From Apostichopus japonicus (Eukaryota; Echinodermata; Holothuroidea; Aspidochirotida; Stichopodidae), in contig NC_092576.1 in the NCBI RefSeq assembly GCF_037975245.1, forward strand, positions 38,891,111 to 38,955,110: a DNA stretch of 64,000 nucleotides, in the 5' to 3' direction. The position numbers were made by a program, and so were the translations under genes. Numbering within the stretch: position 1 is the first letter of the stretch; the number at the start of each line of letters is the position of its first letter. Of this stretch, positions 12,470-27,890 are shown piece by piece. Below the pieces are notes generated by a model. The model saw only the letters and a program-made list of their open reading frames with translations. It searched no databases and had not been told where the DNA came from.

Positions 12470-14345
12470 GCAATAAATAATAATAAATGAACTTATAAAG
12501 CGCTAAAATCTACGAATGATTCAATAGCGCTGTACAGCCCTAATAGAAAGCCAACTTAAAAAAATGAGTCTTCAAGCAAGACTTGAACTGAATGAGAGTG
12601 GGAGAACTCCGCACAGATATGGGCAGACCATTCCAGAGCTTGGGCCCGGCTGATGGAAAGGCACGGTCGCCATAGGTTTTCAGTTTAGTTCTGGGAACAG
12701 TGAGAGTGAGTGTATTGCTAGAACGCAAGGTATAACGAGTATTGACCTGGAAGGACAGATCGTCCGACAAATAGGCGGGTGCCATTCCATGAATGCACTT
12801 ATACACAAGGAGCAGTACTTTGAACTTAATTCTGAATTCAACAGGCAACCAGTGCAAAGAATGGAGGATACTCAACGATGGTGTGTTGAAGTCATAGCAG
12901 TCTACAACAAGCCTGGCTGCGCTGTTCTGCAGACGTTGCAGTCTCTGAATCAGATACCTTGGAATACCATGGAGCAAACTATTACAATAATCCAAATGGC
13001 TGTGAATGAATGAATGAACCAATGTACTCATAGTTCTAGAAGACATATGTGTCCTAATCTTCTTTAAATTAAAAATATAATAGAAACCAGTCTTGCAAAC
13101 TTTACTGATATGTTTATCCATTTTCATGTGTTTGTCGAAAATAACCCCGAGGTTGCGGACTTGATCACAAGAAGCAATGGAAGCACCACCAACCCTGATA
13201 GATTTATTGACGACCTTTGTGAGTGGACTGGAGTGCCGAGAATAATGAACTCAGTTTTACTATCGTTCAGCTTCAATTTATGAGCAGCCATCCAATCCCT
13301 TATCAGAGATACAATTTTGCATAAGATTGAAAGCATCGATTTCTGTGGTGTTATGCTGCGGTTTAAAGCTGTGAATCAACTGAGTATCATCAGCATAAGC
13401 AAAACCTGTGTCCAGATGTGTAGAAATGACATTAAATAGAGATGATGTGTACAGTGTGAAACACAGCGGACCTAGACACGAGCCTTGTGGAACTCCATGC
13501 TCGACAGGGATTTCCTCGGAATATACACCATCTAGCGAGACAAACTGTGACCTGGTCCCAAGGTAATTGATGAACCAGTTGAGAGCAGTGTTCTTAATAC
13601 CAAAGTCATGTTCCAAAATGTTCACCAAAACAGAATGATCTACCGTATCAAAGGCGGAACTGAGGTCTAGAAGTACCATAAGCACAACATTTTGTTTATC
13701 AATAGACTGCATGATTTCTGAATGAATCTTGAGCAAGGCAGTATCAGTGGAATAGTGCTGTCTATATGCGGACTGGAATACAGGTAAAGGGCAATGACGA
13801 TTACAATGTTGCAAAACTTGATTCGCTACAACTTTCTCCACAAGCTTGGAGATAAATTGGAGGTTACTCACCGGTCTGAGATTATTCAATTCCGGTGGGA
13901 GAGTAGGCTTCTTAAGAAGAGGACAAACTACAGCTCTCTTCCAAGACTCCAAAAACCCACCGGTTGTTATTGACAAATTAATAAGCCTAGTAATAGAAGG
14001 CAGAAGAGTAGCACTGACAGATTTAACAATCTTTGTGGGAATAGGGTCTAAGTCACAACTGGCCGACGAACAATTTTGCAGTAATTTCGAGACATACGAT
14101 TCTGAAACCTCCGAAAATTGTTCCAGAGAGGCACTAGGAGGGTCGGAATTGCTATGAAAGCTGAAGGTGGTAGTCTCATCATCGAGCTCAGTACGAATAT
14201 TCAGTACTTTGGAGTTGAAGTGTTGCAAAATTTCATTGGCCAGCTGTGACTTATCCGTATGTGGAGGGAAGGATGTATCCGTACTCTTACCAAAGAATGA
14301 TTTAACCACGCCATATAACCTCCGAATAAACAAACATGATGATGC
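12470..14345 (-). pseudogene. 5'-truncated, frameshifted CR1-like LINE (reverse transcriptase region)
   Basis: Reads right to left. The first open stretch (14333-13278) carries RT motifs: CDLDPIPTKI, LLKKPTLPPELNNLRPVSN, YRQHYSTDTALLKIHSE, LLDLSSAFDTVDHS, VPQGSCLGPL and the catalytic YADDTQL. A second stretch (13336-13124) has HKLKLNDSKTEFIILG, and a third (13127-12540) has the C-terminal LQRLQNSAARLV and WLPVEFRIKFK. The three are in different frames, so at least two indels (near 13280-13340 and 13125) inactivate it. The 3' UTR contains AGCGCTTTATAAG followed by a TTTATTATTATT-like tail near 12475-12490, common for such elements. Endonuclease and 5' parts are absent: the element stops near 14345. 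Confidence 0.93.
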
Positions 14346-16026
14346 AATATAGAACCGCAGTCTATGTTATAATCTTTGTTTACATCAGGTCAAACTTCCA
14401 TGGACTTAGCTACTGAGGCATACACAGTAAACAATTTTATTCCGTTTATTTTTCATAGAAAATGGCATCACTTTAAGCTGAATAATTCATATAGTATGAT
14501 TATTAGACCGGTCAGTGAAACTCATTTGATAGTTTTCTTTGATTGTTTAACTCCATTAAGTTTCGTCTGAACATAGGACTGGTTACTTGAAAATTGAGGA
14601 AACGTGCAAGAAGAAAGACTAAGGGGAGCAATCAGTTTGTCTCAGTGTTTTTCTCCAAAGGTAAATGTGATACCGACATAATTATATCACATAACGATAT
14701 CTATGAACTGGTTGCATAGCAACACTAAACTACTTTTTAATGTAGAATGGTCTAGTTACCATCATTCGAGACTTGAGAAGACTGTTAAAACATATTCGCA
14801 ACTATTCAACATTTGTCTTCTAATGTGCATGAATTGTATATATGTTTATATCATAAAGCATACAAGAATTGTGTACAATGTTCATTTCAAACATTGTATG
14901 TGCGTTTGAAATCTAATTTATACCAAAGCTTACACGGATCGCTTCAAATATGTTTCAATTTCAGTTACTGAAATTGAGATAGCAGATATCTGTAAATGTA
15001 TGTTTTCCAGTAATTTGAATATACGTTTTGAGATAATGTATATTAGAATTCTTTTTCCAGATATCTAAAGTTATAAAAACTGAAACGTCGTGTTTAATCT
15101 AACTTCATGTTTCAATTCTATCTCTGATAGTTATAACGTTGCTCATTAACTACTAAAAACAAAAATTGACGATTGGAAAGCAATCATATAACCTGAGCAT
15201 TTGTCCTTAAAGCGTGAGGGTTGCATACAATCCATGATCCTTTATAGACAGATATCGGTAAATTGATCAGCGCTATGATGTGGAATATACAAATAAAATC
15301 ATAAGAAAGCTACATTTTACTTGATTTGTATTCGCTTTTCACCTTTGTTCACAACCAGTGGTACCGCTTCCTTTATTTTACCGCTGGGAGAATTATTTCA
15401 CGTGTCTACTCTGTATTATGTTGTTATTTTGATTTCTTCAATGCGATATCATTATGATAAACATGTTCAGCCCTGATCTTTTCCTCACTCTAACCAACCC
15501 ATTTCACTCAGACAACCCCCCCCCCCCCCCCTTTCCCAACCTTCATACTGTTCAAACTTTCCATACAAATTTAAGAGGCATTCATAACACGTCATCATGT
15601 AATCTTATTTCAGAGAGAGAGAGAAAGAGATAAATGTCGTTAAGGTTAACATATTCAAGCTCCCCTCACTTTTATACCATGTAGTAGCCATTTGAGTGTA
15701 CTATACATGTCTAGGCTTTATTGATGTATTAAATCCTTTGATATCTCTGCATTTTTTCTGTGCGAAAGTAAATGTACGCAACGCTCAGTACAATACAGTA
15801 ATCTTAACTGATTTTTCAAAATTGTTACTAAGCATTTTCTCAGCTATGTCACTAATTTGTTAAATATCTTACTTCATCTGTGTAAATAGAAGAAATGGTC
15901 TTATTCTGGCCGGTTTTAACATAATCTAAACTGTATCTTTAATGTTATTGATTTACGAGAAGAAAAAAGAAACAACTATATGTACAGAAGAAGATAAGAG
16001 AAAATAATCAATCAATAACTAATCAA
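14346..16026. other. No gene seen; possible polyadenylation signal for the NLR-like gene
   Basis: AT-rich DNA with a run of C at about 15519-15532 and a GA-rich stretch at 15612-15629. On the minus strand an ATTAAA (15938-15943) lies about 84 bases past the stop codon that would end the NLR-like gene at 16027. Confidence 0.4.
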
Positions 16027-16049
16027 TCAATCATTATTGTTACTTTTAC

Positions 16050-16123
16050 CTTTAACGTTATTTGATATTAAATTGAACAAATCCTGTATCGGTGTATAAG
16101 GAGGCAGCATACAATACTGAAAC
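16050..16123 (-). CDS. NLR-like gene, predicted exon 8 (second LRR-like end module)
   Basis: Acceptor CTTTAATCATCAG precedes an open segment that enters in phase 2 and, joined to exon 7, completes a Gln codon. It encodes FQYCMLPPYTPIQDL and ends in ISNNVK. The spacing F-x-x-C-x-L-P, then Pro, then a closing NV matches exon 4 (FTNCTLPASIRPEKIP, closing KNV), so the two are paralogous. A donor AAAG|GTAAAAGT would end it at 16050 in phase 1, exactly like exon 4. If that donor is not used, the frame continues seven residues to a TGA at 16027-16029, with ATTAAA 84 bases beyond, making this the last exon. Which is right cannot be settled from sequence alone. Confidence 0.6.
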
Positions 16124-16499
16124 CTGATGATTAAAGAAACAGAACATTTATCTAACAAAGAGACAGAATCAGAGACTCCATAATGATTAGACGCTTGATT
16201 AAAATGAACTTTAAAATGAATCATGTAACAAGAGATACAATTGTTAATCTCCATTCCCTACTACACAATGTACCAGCTACACGATGGCTTAGCTTCTTAT
16301 TCAATTTATGTCATAGCTTCTTATTCAATTTATGTCATTAACGACGTGCGCTTACTCTCCGGTGATATACCGCATGTAATAACCAGCTGAACAATGTTTA
16401 CGAGATAATTAAACAATTAATAATAACTATAAATATGCCCTTTTAATTTCTGTTCGACAACTAACATCATTAGTTTGATTGTTATTTTATGTCATGTGA

Positions 16500-19620
<3,121 letters not shown>

Positions 19621-20545
19621 ATGTTCATTTTGTTTCCTTTTTTCTTGATCTATTCCTTCCATTGCCTTATCTTTTTTTTTCTTCTTTATCTATTACTTTC
19701 CAAAAAGGAAAAGAAAAATATTTAAAAAAAAATTCTTCTTCAAAACTCTTCACACATCACGTAGGCCTCCCAGCGATATCAAAGCAGACAGTGTCTAGGC
19801 GTATCCATGGCAACCTCGAGGTACTTGTTTGTCAGTAAATTCCAGGTGTTTTTATTTTGGACGCGCGCGTCTATTCCTTTGAATACAACTTCTTTTCGTT
19901 GTATTGTTCAAGTATTTGATTGACAGGTGTTGAACAAAAGAAACTGTTAAACTATTGAAAGTATCAGTACAGTCAGTGTACATCTTAAGCAAGAAAAACA
20001 AACTGATGAAATTAGTTTAATAGACTTTTAGGATTCCCAAAAAAAAACGTGTACTGTCTGAGTAGAAAAGTAGTTAACGTACAGATGTATGATATAATTG
20101 TGTACAGTGTAGGGTATGTATGACGAGATTATTTTTGCAACTGGGAATTTGGTGACAACACAGTGTACAGTATACAGAGATTATAGAAGGGTCGTAGGCC
20201 TTGTAGGTTTGGGAGAGGGAGGGTGTGTGTGTGTGTGGGAGGGTGGGGGCGGGTGGTGAGCAGAATACTGCAATGTTTGAAACGATCTACAGTAAACAAA
20301 ATTAAGGAAATTTGGTAAGTGGTAAGGGGGTAGATTAGGGAAGCTTATGGTAATATAGTATGTGAATGGATGAAGAAATTTACGTTCAATTGTTATCATT
20401 GTTTGTTGTTTACTTAAACATCACTGTGCATTAATTATCAGTTTATTCATATATTAATTATAAAGTGAAAGAGTCCTGATAAAACATTGATCATTTTCCC
20501 CTATCTTTTAATATTTCATTTAATTTCCTTTGGTTAATCTAAATG
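19621..20545. other. No gene seen
   Basis: Intronic AT-rich DNA within the NLR-like gene, with a GTGTGT/GGGTGGGGGCGGG run near 20222-20255. No exon-like segment was recognised. Confidence 0.5.
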
Positions 20546-21192
20546 CAGGGATGTAAGTGCAGCCCAAAAAAAAAACAACCGGAAAACTATTCGGAGAAAC
20601 CGGGGGAATGCCGTTCTAACACATCCTACTCCTAGCTCTGAATACTTACGCACTATCGTTATGTTAGGCTAGCTCAAAAGTATTAGCGCTAACACATCCT
20701 ACCACTAGTTCTGACTACTTACACACTATCGTTATGTTAGGCTAGCTCCAAGTAACGAATACGTCGCAGCGAAATCCGGAATAAAAAACAGTCTCACATT
20801 TGAAAGCGATCACGAATATCGACTATCATATGCGTATCCCGTAGATTTAGCCGCTCACAAATATCACAAGCGTTAATTCCGAAACTTATGTCGAGCACCA
20901 GCAGTTACGAATCAACGTGAATTAGGCAAGGTTTTTCAACGACAGAAATGAGCTATAGCGATTTGAAGTTCGCACGTACGCAACGATGTTCACATGGCAC
21001 ACACAATGTTGTACAGTGCAATGCAATGTGTAACAGGAAATGGTATTTTGGTTGATCGATGAGTGAAAATTGAAGTTAGCTTGCTGCAACGGGCCAGGCA
21101 TTTTTGCCGCGTTGTGTCTTTGATATTTGTACAATTTTGTGGAACTTTATTGGAATTAAAAAAAAAAACCGGATTTAAGACTTACATCCCTG
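20546..21192. mobile_element. hAT-like non-autonomous element (about 647 bp)
   Basis: Ends are inverted copies: CAGGGATGTAAGT at the left and ACTTACATCCCTG at the right. TAAATG occurs directly outside both ends (20540-20545 and 21193-21198), extending to 7 of 8 if two end bases are counted as target, so the duplication is 6-8 bp. CA...TG ends and about 8-bp duplications fit the hAT superfamily. There is no transposase frame. An internal 73-bp tandem duplication (TAACACATCCTAC..., starting at 20617 and 20690) is present. Confidence 0.75.
20617..20765. repeat. 73-bp tandem duplication inside the hAT-like element
   Basis: TAACACATCCTAC and CACTATCGTTATGTTAGGCT recur with a 73-base period; the copies differ at a few bases. 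Confidence 0.85.
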
Positions 21193-21697
21193 TAAATGAT
21201 CGAAGTCTGTACATATTAACTTTGGACTGCTTTTGGCCAAAAAAAAAAGATTTTTTTACTTCTGCAGTAATGATGTCTCATATATTGATATAATTATATC
21301 CTACCTTTTTATTTTTATTATTATTTCAATGAGATATATTATTTTTAAGTGTAAGCTAGAGCCTCATATCTCTTTATATAAACAAATTTCATTCTTCTGA
21401 AGAATTTATAGGTCAATTCTACGTGTTTCTGTCTCATTTTGTCTTTATTTTACTCTCCCATTAATCATATTTCTTACCTGATTACTGTTCTTTCATTGTA
21501 AGTTTATTTTTTTATCCAATATCTTTTTCATTTGTATTATTTTACTTCTACATTTATCTAAACCTTTTAATAAAAAACCTTCAGTAACTATTAAATATAG
21601 CTATATCAATATTTTTCCATCTTGTTGACATCATTAGTATCAAATATTTATTTAATAAATGACTTACATTATATACATAACTATTACTTATACTTAC

Positions 21698-21906
21698 TGA
21701 AGTTGCTTGAATCTTTGAGAGTGTTGTACATAGTTTAATATTCCATTAACTTCATGTATATTTATTTCTCTCCCTTGCTCTATCTGTATGGACATAATCT
21801 CTATTGATGTTATGATTGGTAGAGAGAGACCAGAGGAGAGGATAATGTTCCCATCTTCATCAATCTTACTAACGGACAAGACTAGATTCACACAGTGTAT
21901 GGGAAT
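21698..21906 (-). CDS. NLR-like gene, predicted exon 7 (second 209-bp module)
   Basis: Acceptor CCTTTCTTCAG and donor TTCA|GTAAGT bound exactly 209 bases: 69 codons plus two bases, entry phase 0, exit phase 2. The product starts IPIHCVNLVLSVSKIDEDGN, continues IILSSGLSLP and ends SQRFKQL. It is the same length and has the same phases as exon 3 (29604-29812), with matching landmarks: IPI at the start, SKxD, a central I(I)LxSGxxLP, GRE, and a closing F-K/R-x-L. Alternating hydrophobic residues suggest an LRR-like fold, which is inference. It is in phase with exon 6 upstream and exon 8 downstream. Confidence 0.75.
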
Positions 21907-23765
21907 CTGAAGAAAGGAAAATAATAAATAGAAATAATATCATCATGTTTGTTTACAGGACAAATACTTGAAAATAATAACATTATTATAAATAATTCAG
22001 GAATATTAACTTTATTATTGTTTTAAATTCATATTTTATTTATTTTAATCATATGTTGTTATTGTTTTGTTGATGATATAATAATTAGTGGTTTGAATTT
22101 GTTAAAAAATGAGTAATTTTATTTCTAAAGTTTGTTTAATCTTCGTTTCATTTATTTTTATTAGGTGATATTTGGTCGGGGTATTAGTAGGATGTCAAGT
22201 GCGTGGGAGGGCGTGGATATGGTTTACCATCGTAAATGTTATGTTGTTTTTGTCAAAGCGTGTGCAAGGGTGATAGATACATGGACCGATGGGTGTCGCA
22301 CTGGGAAGGGATGGTTGTGGTAGGGGTAAGGAGGGGTGATTTGGGTGGGCGAGCATGTAGACCGCTTATACATATTAAATGTAATTTGTGTTGTACGGGG
22401 AGGTGGAAATCTGAAGAAGGAAAATAATAAATATAATGAATATAATATCGCTTTATTAGGGTTAAAATTAAACACACATTTTGTGTAAAACTATAATATT
22501 ATTATCATTCAATATATTTATTTTGTTTATGTTTTTATCCTGATTGTGGTTTTATGGAGATATTAAATTCACAATCGGATCCTTTTTATGTTTACTGTTT
22601 TGTTTTTTGTTCCTTTTTTTTTTTTTTTGGGGGGGGGTGAAAGTAAATATTAACTTTATTATTTTTGATGATTTGTTTTTCAGGATAGCACAATAACTAA
22701 GACAAAGAACCACGCGACTGGACAAATATAAACAAATATAGCTTTTTTTAATTGATTCATTATTATTTATTAATTATATTTATTAATATACAAATTTAAA
22801 CTTACAAGCTATTTTATAGTCATTTATTTATTAAGCATTTCAAAACAATTCGTAAATATTTCTTGTTTTTTTTTCTATTTACTTTGAAGACATAAAGTTT
22901 CCTTTAAGGCAGATGAAGGAAATCTAGTCATGGCAGCAACTGGTGTGACATATTTTACAGATATTCATATTTATTGTAAAAGAGGAGGGTGACATTGTAT
23001 TTGTCTTTTGTTTTGATTTACAAACACTTGTTGTCATATATTTATTTTCAGTGAAATTTTATAATCAATATTTCTTTAATCTCTGTTCATCATCATTATC
23101 ACAGACAGTAGTCGATTAGGAGTTACCATTGCATGACGAGGGTAAAATATAAGGGAATGGTGGGTTGGTTATTTAATTAAATTTATATCAGGGTTGGACT
23201 GTATGCTGGGTTACTGTTTAGTAAATACAAGTTGTGTTACAATTTAATATCGGGTGGAGGGGGGGGGGGGGGTGTTAGCAATGGGTTTTTAGTGTTGTAA
23301 ATTTCTTGATGTACAGATCTTGAAAGTCTCATTTTATTCATTTTACAAACAATATTTACCATATTTAATGATTGGGGAGCATCGCGTTGTGTTTAATCTT
23401 ACCTAATCATAGCCACGAATTAAGTAAGACGTTTAAACTGTGCCCTGTGACTGGAGGGGTGAAGTGGAGAGTTATGTATTTTATAAGTTTTAGCTAAGGG
23501 TTATATGGAGGTGAAAGTCTTTTTTTCAGAGGAAGGTGATTTGTGGTATTGACTGGTATTGACTTGTAATTATTTTTATATTTGCTGAATGTCTATGGTA
23601 AGACTTGATTGTTTTATTTGGTTACAATCACATTTTGTATAATGATCAAAGGTAAACGTTTTAAATTATGTTTTCTTCCTCACACTGAGGTGGGCGGGAA
23701 AATATTTGGTAATATTAGATTTCTACAAGTTCCGTATTCATGTGACCCATTGACGGTGTACTTAC
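21907..23765. other. Intron between NLR-like exons 6 and 7; acceptor-region duplicate
   Basis: AT-rich. The bases just upstream of exon 7's acceptor (ATCTGAAGAAAGG, AAAATAATAAATA on the plus strand, 21905 on) are repeated near 22410 (ATCTGAAGAAGGAAAATAATAAATA), but the sequence that would be exon there does not resemble exon 7. A G-tract lies near 22629-22638 and another near 23259-23273. No further exon was recognised. Confidence 0.5.
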
Positions 23766-23885
23766 GTTTCGACTGGACCCTTTCACCAGGAGCTCTATGG
23801 CTGACCTCTGTACTGACACATTGTCTTTGTTACTGATGACTACAATTTGTGAGCACAACTCTGTAATAGTTTGAACGTCATCAGC
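23766..23885 (-). CDS. NLR-like gene, predicted exon 6 (repeat of the end of the NACHT exon)
   Basis: Acceptor ATCTTGTTTAATAG and donor CGAAAC|GTAAGT bound 120 bases, 40 codons, phase 0 on both sides. The product begins ADDVQTITELCSQIVVISNK and ends SAIELLVKGSSRN. It resembles the last part of the NACHT exon (IRKTVTELCAEKVFI, then QRSTVQLLQIASSHD), which also ends at a phase-0 GTAAGT donor and is also followed by a 209-bp exon. This shows that the tail of the gene repeats a module. No separate function is claimed; it may be a linker or an LRR-like segment. Confidence 0.75.
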
Positions 23886-24297
23886 CTATTAAACAAGATA
23901 AACATTGTTTTAGCAATAACATATGAGAAATGATAAGGTATAAAATAATGATTTATGAAAAGGATATATATTATCAAGTCCCACGTTACTAGTCTTTACA
24001 ATACTAAATAATGAAGATTCCTGTAGTGTGTGATTAGGCACGATGGCAGTAACCTGTATGGACGCACTGTACAGTACATACAGAACTTGTGTAAGGACCC
24101 AACTCCTGAAATCCGATACCATACCGTATATAGCCACAATGACCAGTTGCTTTGTACGGGATGAATAAATGAGTGCAAGTATTGACCTTTCACAGACCCC
24201 CTCCCCCCCCCCCCCCCATTTCCACATAAACACCAACACACGTAAACACAACACATCCAAGAAAATTTAGCTAAAACAGAACAAACGTCTAACCAAC

Positions 24298-24353
24298 CTT
24301 CTTCAATTTACCGGATTGGAGATCAAGATAACAGGCATTACTCGGCCACAAAA
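24298..24353 (-). CDS. NLR-like gene, predicted exon 5 (56 bp)
   Basis: Acceptor TTCTATTTTTTAG is followed by 56 bases open in one frame. Entry is phase 1, so the first two bases complete a Val codon with exon 4. It encodes LWPSNACYLDLQSGKLKK and exits in phase 0 at AAG|GTTGGT. This links exon 4 (closing KNVQ, then V) to exon 6 without breaking the frame. The donor is weaker than its neighbours; a rival GTAAAT 14 bases upstream would break the frame to exon 6. The call depends on phase logic rather than on a second copy in the window. Confidence 0.55.
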
Positions 24354-24476
24354 CTAAAAAATAGAATAAAAATGAAATAAACAAAGTACATTTATTAATA
24401 TAACCAGAGCTTTGTATTTATGACTCTCAATAAATTAAAACTAAGCTACCTATTGGCTAATATAGATATATTTTTA

Positions 24477-24607
<131 letters not shown>

Positions 24608-24834
24608 GTTTACCTCCATTGCATTAACATAAAGTCTGTTCAAAGTATCTCTTTCGAGATCCGGCTTTAGGAATCACAAATGATTTTCGAGTTGGATAGC
24701 ATCATGTTTGATCTCTAGAGTAGGGCAAAATATGTCACCAAAAACAGAACTAGTATTGTTCGATATAGGTGACAAACGCCTACAGTGGAATTACGATCTT
24801 CCTTACCGGTTTCGAACCTCTGGACATACAATCA

Positions 24835-24906
24835 GCGTCCATAGCCTAGTGGTTAGGGTGTCCGCGTACAGAGCGGGAGGCCCGTGGTTCGAATCCCGGT
24901 GGAGGC
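24835..24906 (+). tRNA. tRNA-like element, copy 1 (anticodon position ACA)
   Basis: 72 bases that fold like a tRNA: acceptor arms GCGTCCA and TGGAGGC pair at 6 of 7; the internal promoter A box is TAGCCTAGTGG and the B box GGTTCGAATCC. The anticodon stem is CCGC/GCGG around GTACAGA, placing ACA (Cys) at the anticodon. The T-arm stem CGTGG/CCCGG has two mismatches. The poor T stem, the rare anticodon and the repeat context suggest a tRNA-derived repeat head rather than a working tRNA gene. Confidence 0.6.
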
Positions 24907-25207
24907 TGAAAGTTTTTTCACTGTTCTTGATTTTCCAACTCATTACGATTTTCATTTATATATATTCATTTGCCTTTGTCGTTTACCTCCATTGCATTAA
25001 CATAAAGTCTGTTCAAAGTATCTCTTTCGAGATCCGGCTTTAGGAATCACAAATGATTTTCGAGTTGGATAGCATCATGTTTGATCTCTAGAGTAGGGCA
25101 AAATATGTCACCAAAAACAGAACTAGTATTGTTCGATATAGGTGACAAACGCCTACAGTGGAATTACGATCTTCCTTACCGGTTTCGAACCTCTGGACAT
25201 ACAATCA

Positions 25208-25279
25208 GCGTCCATAGCCTAGTGGTTAGGGTGTCCGCGTACAGAGCGGGAGGCCCGTGGTTCGAATTCCGGTGGAGGC
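25208..25279 (+). tRNA. tRNA-like element, copy 2
   Basis: Second copy of the tRNA-like core, 373 bases downstream. It carries a C-to-T change in the B box (GGTTCGAATTCC), which should weaken the internal promoter. Confidence 0.55.
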
Positions 25280-25326
25280 TGAAAGTTTTTTCACTGTTCT
25301 TGATTTTCCAACTCATTACGATTTTC

Positions 25327-25329
<3 letters not shown>

Positions 25330-25416
<87 letters not shown>
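25330..25416. repeat. (TA)n microsatellite
   Basis: Pure TA tract directly after the tail of the second tRNA-like copy. Confidence 0.97.
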
Positions 25417-25418
<2 letters not shown>

Positions 25419-26042
25419 CCATTTTACCTGCAGTATTTTCATTTAGGATCACACTGACCTACCATCACTATGACATCCGCCGAACATTCCCTCATAGGAA
25501 TGAGCTAAACATATCTTACACTTTAACGATTTGGAATTGTTTCAAATATTCTTAACCAAACATTATGTATCAGCATTGGTACCATAAAGCAAAACAATAA
25601 GTAACAAATATCAAAATGAAAGGAAGGATCACAGGACAAGCTGAATGGCAGTAAATATGTATTTACTTATTGTTTCCAGTCTAGTCTATTACTGACGTAG
25701 ATTTTTGAATATCATTAATTATGATATATATTCTATTATCTCACCAGTCCTGTTTAATTGTTGCATATACTCAATATTATTACTATCACTAATGACGTCA
25801 CAGTACTCATCTGATAATTGCCAACATTCATGTAACCCCAGTCTGTTTTTCTGGTGTTATCTTGCCCTACCCTGAATCACCCTCTGATATTAGGGAGTTT
25901 GTTTGATGCAATGCAATATAAATAAATCCATTTTAAATGTGTTATCAACAATGTATAATCGCCACAGCACAGTAGAGTAGTTTAATATCTGGTATAACAA
26001 ATGTTTGTTAAATTACACAGTCTGTACCATTATACCATTATA
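25417..26042. other. Intronic DNA of the NLR-like gene, no exon seen
   Basis: AT-rich, with nothing recognisable apart from its place between exons 4 and 5. Confidence 0.5.
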
Positions 26043-27890
26043 CATTGTATTGTAACATACTGTAGTGTTAGCCATACCTTGTATTGTAACATACTGTAGT
26101 GTTAGCCATACATTGTATTGTAACATACTGTAGTGTTAGCCATACATTGTATTGTAACATACTGTAGTGTTAGCCATACATTGTATTGTTACATACTGTA
26201 GAGTTAGCCATACCTTGTATTGAAACCTACTGTAGTGTAAGTCATACCTTGTATTGTAACATGTATGTGTTATTCATACTTTGTATTGTAACATACTGTA
26301 GTGTTAGCCATACCTTGTATTGTAACATACTGTAGTGTTAGCCATACATTGTATTGTAACATACTGTAGTGTTAGCCATACCTTGTATTGTACACATACT
26401 GTAGTGTTAGCCATACCTTGTATTGTAACATATTGTAGTGTTAGCCATACCTTGTATTGAAACCTACTGTAGTGTAAGTCATACCTTGTATTGTAACATG
26501 TATGTGTTATTCATACTTTGTATTGTAACATACTGTAGTGTTAGCCATACCTTGTATTTGTAACATATTGTAGTGTTAGCCATACCTTGTATAGTAACAT
26601 ACTTTAGTGTTAGCCATACCTTGTATTGGAACCTACTGTAGTGTAAGCCATACCTTGTATTGTAACATGTATGTGTTAGTCATACCTTGTATTGCAACCT
26701 ACTGTAGTGTTAACCATATACCTTGTATTGCAACCTACTGCAGTGTTAGTCATACCTTGTATTGCAACCTATCGTAGTGTTAGCCATACCTTGTATTGTA
26801 ACATACTGTAGTGTTAGCCATACCTTGTATTGGAACCTACTGTAGTGTAAGCCATACCTTGTATTGTAACATGTATGTGTTAGTCATACCTTGTATTGCA
26901 ACCTACTGTAGTGTTAACCATATACCTTGTATTGCAACCTACTGCAGTGTTAGCCATACCTTGTATTGCAACCTATCGTAGTGTTAGCCATACCTTGTAT
27001 TGTAACATACTGTAGTGTTAGCCATACCTTGTATTGTAACATACTGTAGTGTTAGCCATACATTGTATTGTAACATACTGTAGTGTTAGCCATACATTGT
27101 ATTGTAACATACTGTAGTGTTAGCCATACATTGTATTGTTACATACTGTAGAGTTAGCCATACCTTGTATTGTACACATACTGTAGTGTTAGCCATACCT
27201 TGTATTGTAACATATTGTAGTGTTAGCCATACCTTGTATGGTAACATACTTTAGTGTTAGCCATACCTTGTATTGAAACCTACTGCAGTGTAAGTCATAC
27301 CTTGTATTGTAACATGTATGTGTTATTCATACTTTGTATTGTAACATACTGTAGTGTTAGCCATACCTTGTATTTGTAACATATTGTAGTGTTAGCCATA
27401 CCTTGTATTGTAACATACTGTAGTGTTAGCCATACCTTGTATTGGAACCTACTGTAGTGTAAGCCATACCTTGTATTGTAACATGTATGTGTTAGTCATA
27501 CCTTGTATTGCAACCTACTGTAGTGTTAACCATATACCTTGTATTGCAACCTACTGCAGTGTTAGCCATACCTTGTATTGCAACCTATCGTAGTGTTAGC
27601 CATACCTTGTATTGTAACATACTGTAGTGTTAGCCATACCTTGTATTGTAACATACTGTAGTGTTAGCCATACCTTGTATTGTACACATACTGTAGAGTT
27701 AGCCATACCTTGTACACATACTGTAGTGTTAGCCATACCTTGTATTGTACACATACTGTAGTGTTAGCCATACCTTGTTTTGTAACATTCTGTTAGTCAT
27801 GCCTTGTATTGTAACATAATGTAGTGTTAGCCATACCTTACCTGGAACATACTGTAGTGTTAGCCATACCTTGTACACACATAGCCATAC
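26043..27890. repeat. 34-bp minisatellite array, about 54 units, abutting the exon 4 splice donor
   Basis: Tandem units of mostly 34 bases (plus strand TTGTATTGTAACATACTG then TAGTGTTAGCCATACC), with variants such as AACCTACTG, ACATGTATGTGTTA and TGTACACATACTG. Variants occur in blocks that are themselves repeated (compare 26215-26300, 26455-26540 and 27265-27350; also 26625-26800, 26820-26990 and 27430-27600). On the minus strand, the coding strand of the surrounding gene, most units contain ACAAGGTATGGC, a copy of the exon 4 donor sequence at which the array begins. Confidence 0.97.

Noticed and set aside
22239-22475. Minus-strand open frame next to a duplicate of exon 7's acceptor region
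   Set aside because: The acceptor-like intron bases are repeated, but the coding part has no resemblance to the 209-bp module and the phase-0 frame stops early.
26043-27890. CRISPR-like array
   Set aside because: Units are directly contiguous 34-mers with no unique spacers; this is a eukaryotic minisatellite.
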